Source: an uncultured Eubacteriales bacterium
Lineage (GTDB): Bacteria > Bacillota > Clostridia > Oscillospirales > CAG-272
Direction: 5' to 3'
NCBI GenBank assembly: GCA_934417455.1
Contig: CAKRWK010000028.1
Location: 1 to 9,565 of the forward strand
Length of the DNA: 9,565 nucleotides
Shown: in pieces, positions 7,009 to 9,565 of the stretch
How positions within the stretch are numbered: position 1 is the first letter of the stretch
How the letters are laid out: each line of letters begins with the position of its first letter
Program-made: the position numbers and the translations under genes
Notes under the pieces: generated by a model
Told to the model about the DNA's origin: nothing
Database searches by the model: none
Seen by the model: the letters and a program-made list of their open reading frames with translations, nothing else

Positions 7009-7025
7009 GTCACGTATCAAGTGAC
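7009..7025. promoter_or_regulatory. Best operator copy, over the transcription start
   Basis: GTCAC-GTATCAA-GTGAC is a perfect inverted repeat beginning two bases after the -10 and covering the predicted start point. It lies 35 bp from the copy over the -35 and defines the consensus used for the others. Confidence 0.75.
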
Positions 7026-7039
7026 TTGACAAAATTTCA

Positions 7040-7056
7040 GTCACGGAATACGGGAC
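7040..7056. promoter_or_regulatory. Downstream operator copy
   Basis: GTCAC-GGAATAC-GGGAC keeps nine of ten arm bases and lies 31 bp (about three helical turns) after the perfect copy. This spacing would place adjacent repressor dimers on the same DNA face. It sits in the leader before the ATG at 7084. Confidence 0.6.
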
Positions 7057-7083
7057 TTTTGAATAGTAAGGAAGTGAAATATC

Positions 7084-7380
7084 ATGTGGAATCATGTACA
7101 TACGGACGAGTACGGTGGCGTGCGTTGGTACCGCTCGGCAGAAGAAATCCGCGCAGACATGCGGCGCATTGCCGAGAAGGTGCGCGAGGTCAAGGAACGT
7201 TTTGACGTGCGGGACATGGCGGTGACGGCGCTGTCCGAGTCGGCCAACGCGAAAGCGGCCGCGGGGCGGATGCTCACCGTGCTGGCGGACGCGCGGGAAT
7301 CCCTGCTCACCCTGCGCGCACTGGAAGCGGAACTGGAAGCGCTCAGAGAAGAACTGACGGGCCTGCCGCCCACGCTCTGA
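7084..7380 (+). CDS. Small helical protein, first gene of the repressor-controlled operon
   Basis: 98 residues, not recognised. After a Trp/His/Tyr-rich start (MWNHVHTDEYGGVRWYRSAE) it is charged and alpha-helical throughout, with two likely helices (about 18-45 and 62-92) and no Cys pairs, membrane segment or signal peptide. The RBS is AAGGAAGTG, upstream of ATG. It is the first gene behind the operator-controlled promoter and lies 38 nt before the replication-protein gene. That is the position where phages often place small accessory or early regulators. Being an antirepressor or a partner of the replication protein is only a guess from position. Confidence 0.75.
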   Translation: MWNHVHTDEYGGVRWYRSAEEIRADMRRIAEKVREVKERFDVRDMAVTALSESANAKAAAGRMLTVLADARESLLTLRALEAELEALREELTGLPPTL

Positions 7381-7418
7381 CGGCGGAAATAAAAAATATA
7401 CAAAAGGAAGGAAACAAC

Positions 7419-8243
7419 ATGCAAAAGTACTATTGGATTAAACTGCCGACGGACTTCTTTGTCCGCCCGGACATTATGGCCATCCGTCACACGAGAGAAG
7501 GCATACGCACCCTGCACCTTTATCTGTGCATGCTGTGCGACAGCGCGAGCACGGACGGCCGCCTGCAAATCAACGACCGCCTGCCGCACAACGAAAGAAC
7601 ACTGGCGACCCGCTACGGCGTGAAGGAATCCGCCATACGCAATGCCATCGACGTTCTGACGTCGTACGGACTTCTGTCGAAGCCGGAAGGAAGTCTGTAC
7701 GAACTCTGCGAACTTCCGTCGATGGTCGGCAGTGTTACGGAAGATGCCTTGCGCGCAAGGAAAAATCGGGAAAAAAGAAGGGGGGCGACCGGTCGTTCGA
7801 CCGCAGATACAGATATAGAGACAGATAAAGAAAAAGAAAAAGAAAAAGAAAAAGAGACAGATACAGAGGGAGAGAGAGAAACAAAGAGTGCGCAGAAAAG
7901 AGACGCGTCGGCGCCGCCGGGCGCAGGTGGCTCCCGCCCGCCCGCAGAGAGCGACGTTGTGAAGTTTTTTCGGGACGCGGGACACGAAAAACAGGCGCTT
8001 CCCTTCTATCAATACTACGCGGCGCGCGGATTTATGCTGTCGGGGTCACCCATGCGCGACTGGCAGGCGGCCGCGCGGCTGTGGATGTGTCGCGAGGGCG
8101 AATTTCCGCCCATGAAAAACACCAAGACACCGAAGGAACGCTACGGCTCGTTCGACCCGGAGGAGGCCTTCCGCAAGGCGCTGGCAAGGTCATACGGCGA
8201 GGACTACGCCAACGCGCACGCAAAGGAGTATTATAACGAATGA
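7419..8243 (+). CDS. Phage replisome organizer / DnaD-like replication protein
   Basis: 274 residues. The N-terminal 105 residues begin YYWIKLPTDFFVRPDI and continue with a winged-helix pattern (RTLATRYGVKESAIRNAIDVLTSYGLL, shown in part). This matches the phage replisome-organizer N-terminal family, which binds the phage origin. A low-complexity linker (106-175) contains a KE run and a Pro/Gly/Ala patch. The C-terminal part (180-225) contains FYQYYAARGF and MRDWQAAARLW, the YYxxxGF...DWxAAxRxW signature of DnaD-like primosome proteins that recruit helicase. A tail, SFDPEEAFRKALARSYGED, resembles tails of other phage initiators. The RBS is AAGGAAGG before ATG. No separate DnaC-like loader or helicase gene follows, so it would need to recruit host replication proteins. 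The gene overlaps the next one at ATGA. Confidence 0.85.
   Translation: MQKYYWIKLPTDFFVRPDIMAIRHTREGIRTLHLYLCMLCDSASTDGRLQINDRLPHNERTLATRYGVKESAIRNAIDVLTSYGLLSKPEGSLYELCELPSMVGSVTEDALRARKNREKRRGATGRSTADTDIETDKEKEKEKEKETDTEGERETKSAQKRDASAPPGAGGSRPPAESDVVKFFRDAGHEKQALPFYQYYAARGFMLSGSPMRDWQAAARLWMCREGEFPPMKNTKTPKERYGSFDPEEAFRKALARSYGEDYANAHAKEYYNE
7827..7856 (+). repeat. Hexanucleotide microsatellite (AAAAAG) coding Lys-Glu
   Basis: Four exact AAAAAG units (7831-7854) with partial units at each end, flanked by AGAGACAGATA direct repeats (7817-7827 and 7853-7863). They lie in the linker of the replication protein and encode KEKEKEKEKE. Slippage would change the linker by two residues per unit without shifting the frame. 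Confidence 0.85.
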
Positions 8244-8557
8244 AAGAGCGGTTGCGACTGGACACGGCGAGTCTGATGGCGGAGGCTTTGTGTGCGGATT
8301 TCGACAGGCGGCAAGGCGTGATGAGCGACGGGCGATTCTCCCTGCGCACACGGGCGGAATGCCGCTATCTGAACGCCCTGCTCTACGACGCGGTGCGTTC
8401 GCTCTGCCGCGACGAGCGCGAGGCGCGGCTGTTTATGCGGGACATCGGTGAGCGGCGCGGCTACGCGTTTTCGGAGAGTGAACTGTCCGAATCCTCCTAC
8501 AAGGAGAAGAAGGCGGAGATACGGCGGCAGATTCTTGTAAGGCTGCATCTGGTGTGA
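8240..8557 (+). CDS. Small basic protein of unknown function, last gene of phage-like operon
   Basis: 105 residues, not recognised. It is Arg-rich and helical, with paired acidic and basic residues (RFSLRTRAECRYLNALLYD, RRGYAFSESELSESSYKEK) and no transmembrane segment or known enzyme motif. It starts inside the stop of the replication-protein gene (ATGA overlap) with AAAGGAG 11 nt upstream, so translation is coupled and the two probably act together. A DNA-binding or replication-accessory role is plausible from charge and place only. A gap of 91 nt separates it from spoIIAA, without a convincing terminator. Confidence 0.75.
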   Translation: MKERLRLDTASLMAEALCADFDRRQGVMSDGRFSLRTRAECRYLNALLYDAVRSLCRDEREARLFMRDIGERRGYAFSESELSESSYKEKKAEIRRQILVRLHLV

Positions 8558-8606
8558 TAAAAAATTCCGCCGTCGTCACGCTTCTACATCTTTTTCGGGG
8601 CGGGGG

Positions 8607-8615
8607 TGGTACAAT
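8607..8615 (+). promoter_or_regulatory. Possible extended -10 promoter before spoIIAA
   Basis: TG-G-TACAAT is a five-of-six -10 with the extended TG element, 33 nt before the GTG start. No -35 is seen at 17 nt. I could not find a clear sigma-H promoter (AGGA...GAAT type) or a Spo0A box (TGTCGAA) in 8558-8648, although spoIIA operons of Bacillus use both. Confidence 0.35.
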
Positions 8616-8648
8616 GTTCCAAAACACATTCCAGAAAGGAAACGGGAC

Positions 8649-8960
8649 GTGGAAAATACATTTGAGGCAACGGGCGCACAACTGACGGTGCATCTGTCGG
8701 GCGACCTTGACCATCATGCGGCGGCCGTCTGGCGCCGCGACATTGACGAGCGGCTGTTTGACCGGCGGCCGGAGGTACTGGTGCTTGATTTTACGGAGGT
8801 GAGTTTTATGGACTCCTCGGGCATCGGGCTGATTCTCGGTCGCGCGGAAGCGGCCGGAGGCATCGGATGCCGGGTGCGGCTGGTCGGTCTTTCGGGGCGC
8901 CTGTCGCGCCTTGTCAGACTGTCGGGCGTGGAAAAACTGACGACGGTGACGGTCGGATAA
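8649..8960 (+). CDS. spoIIAA: Anti-sigma-F factor antagonist SpoIIAA
   Basis: STAS-domain protein of 103 residues that releases sigma-F by binding SpoIIAB. LSGDLDHHAA (16-25) and FMDSSGIGLILGR (53-65) match Bacillus SpoIIAA closely. S56, the first Ser after Asp in DSSG, corresponds to Ser58, which SpoIIAB phosphorylates and SpoIIE dephosphorylates. It begins with GTG at 8649, preceded by AAAGGA at good spacing; no ATG in frame fits. It is somewhat shorter than the Bacillus protein (117) because of a shorter C-terminus. First gene of the spoIIA operon, 20 nt before spoIIAB. It acts in the forespore after asymmetric division. Confidence 0.95.
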   Translation: MENTFEATGAQLTVHLSGDLDHHAAAVWRRDIDERLFDRRPEVLVLDFTEVSFMDSSGIGLILGRAEAAGGIGCRVRLVGLSGRLSRLVRLSGVEKLTTVTVG

Positions 8961-8980
8961 AAAGCAAAGGAAGAAAAAAC

Positions 8981-9454
8981 ATGAAACGAATGGTCAACGA
9001 AATGAAGGTACGCCTGCCCGCCATCGGCGAGAACGAAAGCGCGGCGCGGGCCATTGTCTCGGCGTTTGCGGCGGGACTGAATCCGACGGTGGAGGAACTC
9101 GGCGACCTGCGCTGTGCGGTGAGCGAGGCGGTAACAAACGCCATCGTGCACGCCTATCGCGGCCTGCCGCCCGCGGAGCGCGGCTACTTTTACATATCCG
9201 TTCGACTCTACGACAACCGCGAGGTAACGGTGGAAATCTCGGACAACGGCGTGGGCATTCCCGACGTCGGGCGCGCGATGGAACCGTTTTACACGACGGG
9301 GTCGGAAGGTGAGCGGTGCGGCATGGGCTTTCTTGTGATGGAGAGTTTTACCGACAATCTGTCGGTAAAGTCCAAGGTGGGCAAAGGCACCACCGTCCGC
9401 ATGAGGAAAATCTTCGGCGCCCGGCCGGATGTAAAAGGGACGAATGAAGAGTGA
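8981..9454 (+). CDS. spoIIAB: Anti-sigma-F factor and serine kinase SpoIIAB
   Basis: GHKL-type ATPase of 157 residues that either holds sigma-F inactive or phosphorylates SpoIIAA. The N-box is seen in EAVTNAIVHAY (E49, N53), the ATP-binding DNGVGIPD (88-95) is the G1 box, and the ATP lid runs through GERCGMGF (110-117, G2 box). The start at 8981 is chosen because AAAGGAAG stands just upstream and the protein then aligns with Bacillus SpoIIAB (about 146 residues). The frame is open further left into spoIIAA, but without family likeness. Met8 is a weaker alternative. Its last 11 bases overlap the sigF start, coupling production of the anti-sigma factor to its target. Confidence 0.95.
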   Translation: MKRMVNEMKVRLPAIGENESAARAIVSAFAAGLNPTVEELGDLRCAVSEAVTNAIVHAYRGLPPAERGYFYISVRLYDNREVTVEISDNGVGIPDVGRAMEPFYTTGSEGERCGMGFLVMESFTDNLSVKSKVGKGTTVRMRKIFGARPDVKGTNEE

Positions 9455-9565
9455 AACCAAAAACGCGGCGTATGCCGACAATCCGGCACTGTTAGCCGCC
9501 TATCGCGCGGGGGACCGCGCGGCGGGCGAAGCGCTCGCAGTGCGCAACCGACCGCTGATTTACCG
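9444..9565 (+). CDS. sigF: RNA polymerase sigma-F factor, N-terminal fragment
   Basis: The frame runs from ATG at 9444 to the window end (40 codons), beginning MKSETKNAAYADNPALLAAY. The NPALLAAYRAGDRAAGEALAVRNRPLIYR pattern, broken down as a short helix, AGD turn and N-R-LIY segment, is the start of sigma region 1.2/2.1 as in sporulation sigma factors. AAGGG lies five nt before the ATG, inside spoIIAB. Sigma-F is the first forespore-specific sigma factor. The identification rests on gene order as much as on the short fragment; the core-binding and promoter-binding regions are outside the window. Confidence 0.9.
   Translation, partial: MKSETKNAAYADNPALLAAYRAGDRAAGEALAVRNRPLIY

Noticed and set aside
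7026..7054. Second TTGACA (7026-7031) as another promoter.
   Set aside because: At 16-18 nt downstream there is no -10-like hexamer (TACGGG region).
7092..8012. Minus-strand frame of 306 codons with a poly-Phe run.
   Set aside because: The Phe run is the complement of the Lys-Glu microsatellite in the replication gene; the plus-strand genes have RBSs and family motifs.
8558..8587. Terminator between the phage-like operon and spoIIAA.
   Set aside because: Only a weak stem with a very long loop (GTGTGA with TCACGC) could be drawn, and no T-run follows it.
8574..8590. GTCAC upstream of spoIIAA as a further repressor operator.
   Set aside because: The second arm at the seven-base gap reads CATCT, with no match to GTGAC; an isolated GTCAC is expected by chance.

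Overview
The window looks like a chromosomal segment of a GC-rich, endospore-forming Firmicute of the class Clostridia. The strongest evidence is the ordered spoIIAA-spoIIAB-sigF operon at the right edge. Strong Shine-Dalgarno sequences and sigma-A-type promoters with 17-nt spacers agree with this. Genus cannot be told from the sequence alone; an uncultured gut-type clostridium is a reasonable guess.

Left part (1-4233, minus strand): a promoter at 4055-4083 drives a 900-residue protein of unknown function with an approximately 390-residue E/R/K/A-rich helix. It is followed 26 nt later by asparaginyl-tRNA synthetase (asnS), cut by the window edge. The two are probably co-transcribed.

Middle (4194-5975, minus strand): a self-contained type IV toxin-antitoxin operon of the AbiE family (abiEi then abiEii), visibly more AT-rich than its neighbours. 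It has a near-consensus promoter and a GAAA-loop terminator. Between it and the next gene lies about 270 bp of hairpin-rich DNA (5901-6179) without a supportable gene.

Right-middle (6180-8557): a compact phage-like regulatory and replication module. An autocleavable XRE-S24 repressor (minus strand) faces a three-gene plus-strand operon: a small helical protein, a phage replisome-organizer/DnaD-like replication protein, and a small unknown protein. The 271-bp divergent spacer holds a perfect sigma-A promoter (TTGACA, 17 nt, TATAAT, extended -10). Three copies of an inverted repeat GTCAC-N7-GTGAC (one exact, two with one changed base) surround that promoter. A fourth, weaker copy lies in the repressor leader and a half-site lies inside the repressor's own promoter. 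No integrase, structural or lysis genes are present, so this is a prophage remnant, a domesticated module, or part of a small mobile element.

Right edge (8649-9565, plus strand): SpoIIAA (anti-anti-sigma), SpoIIAB (anti-sigma kinase) and the first 40 codons of sigma-F, the switch that turns on forespore-specific transcription. No terminator was found between the phage-like operon and spoIIAA, so read-through from a damage-inducible promoter into the sporulation switch is possible but unproven.
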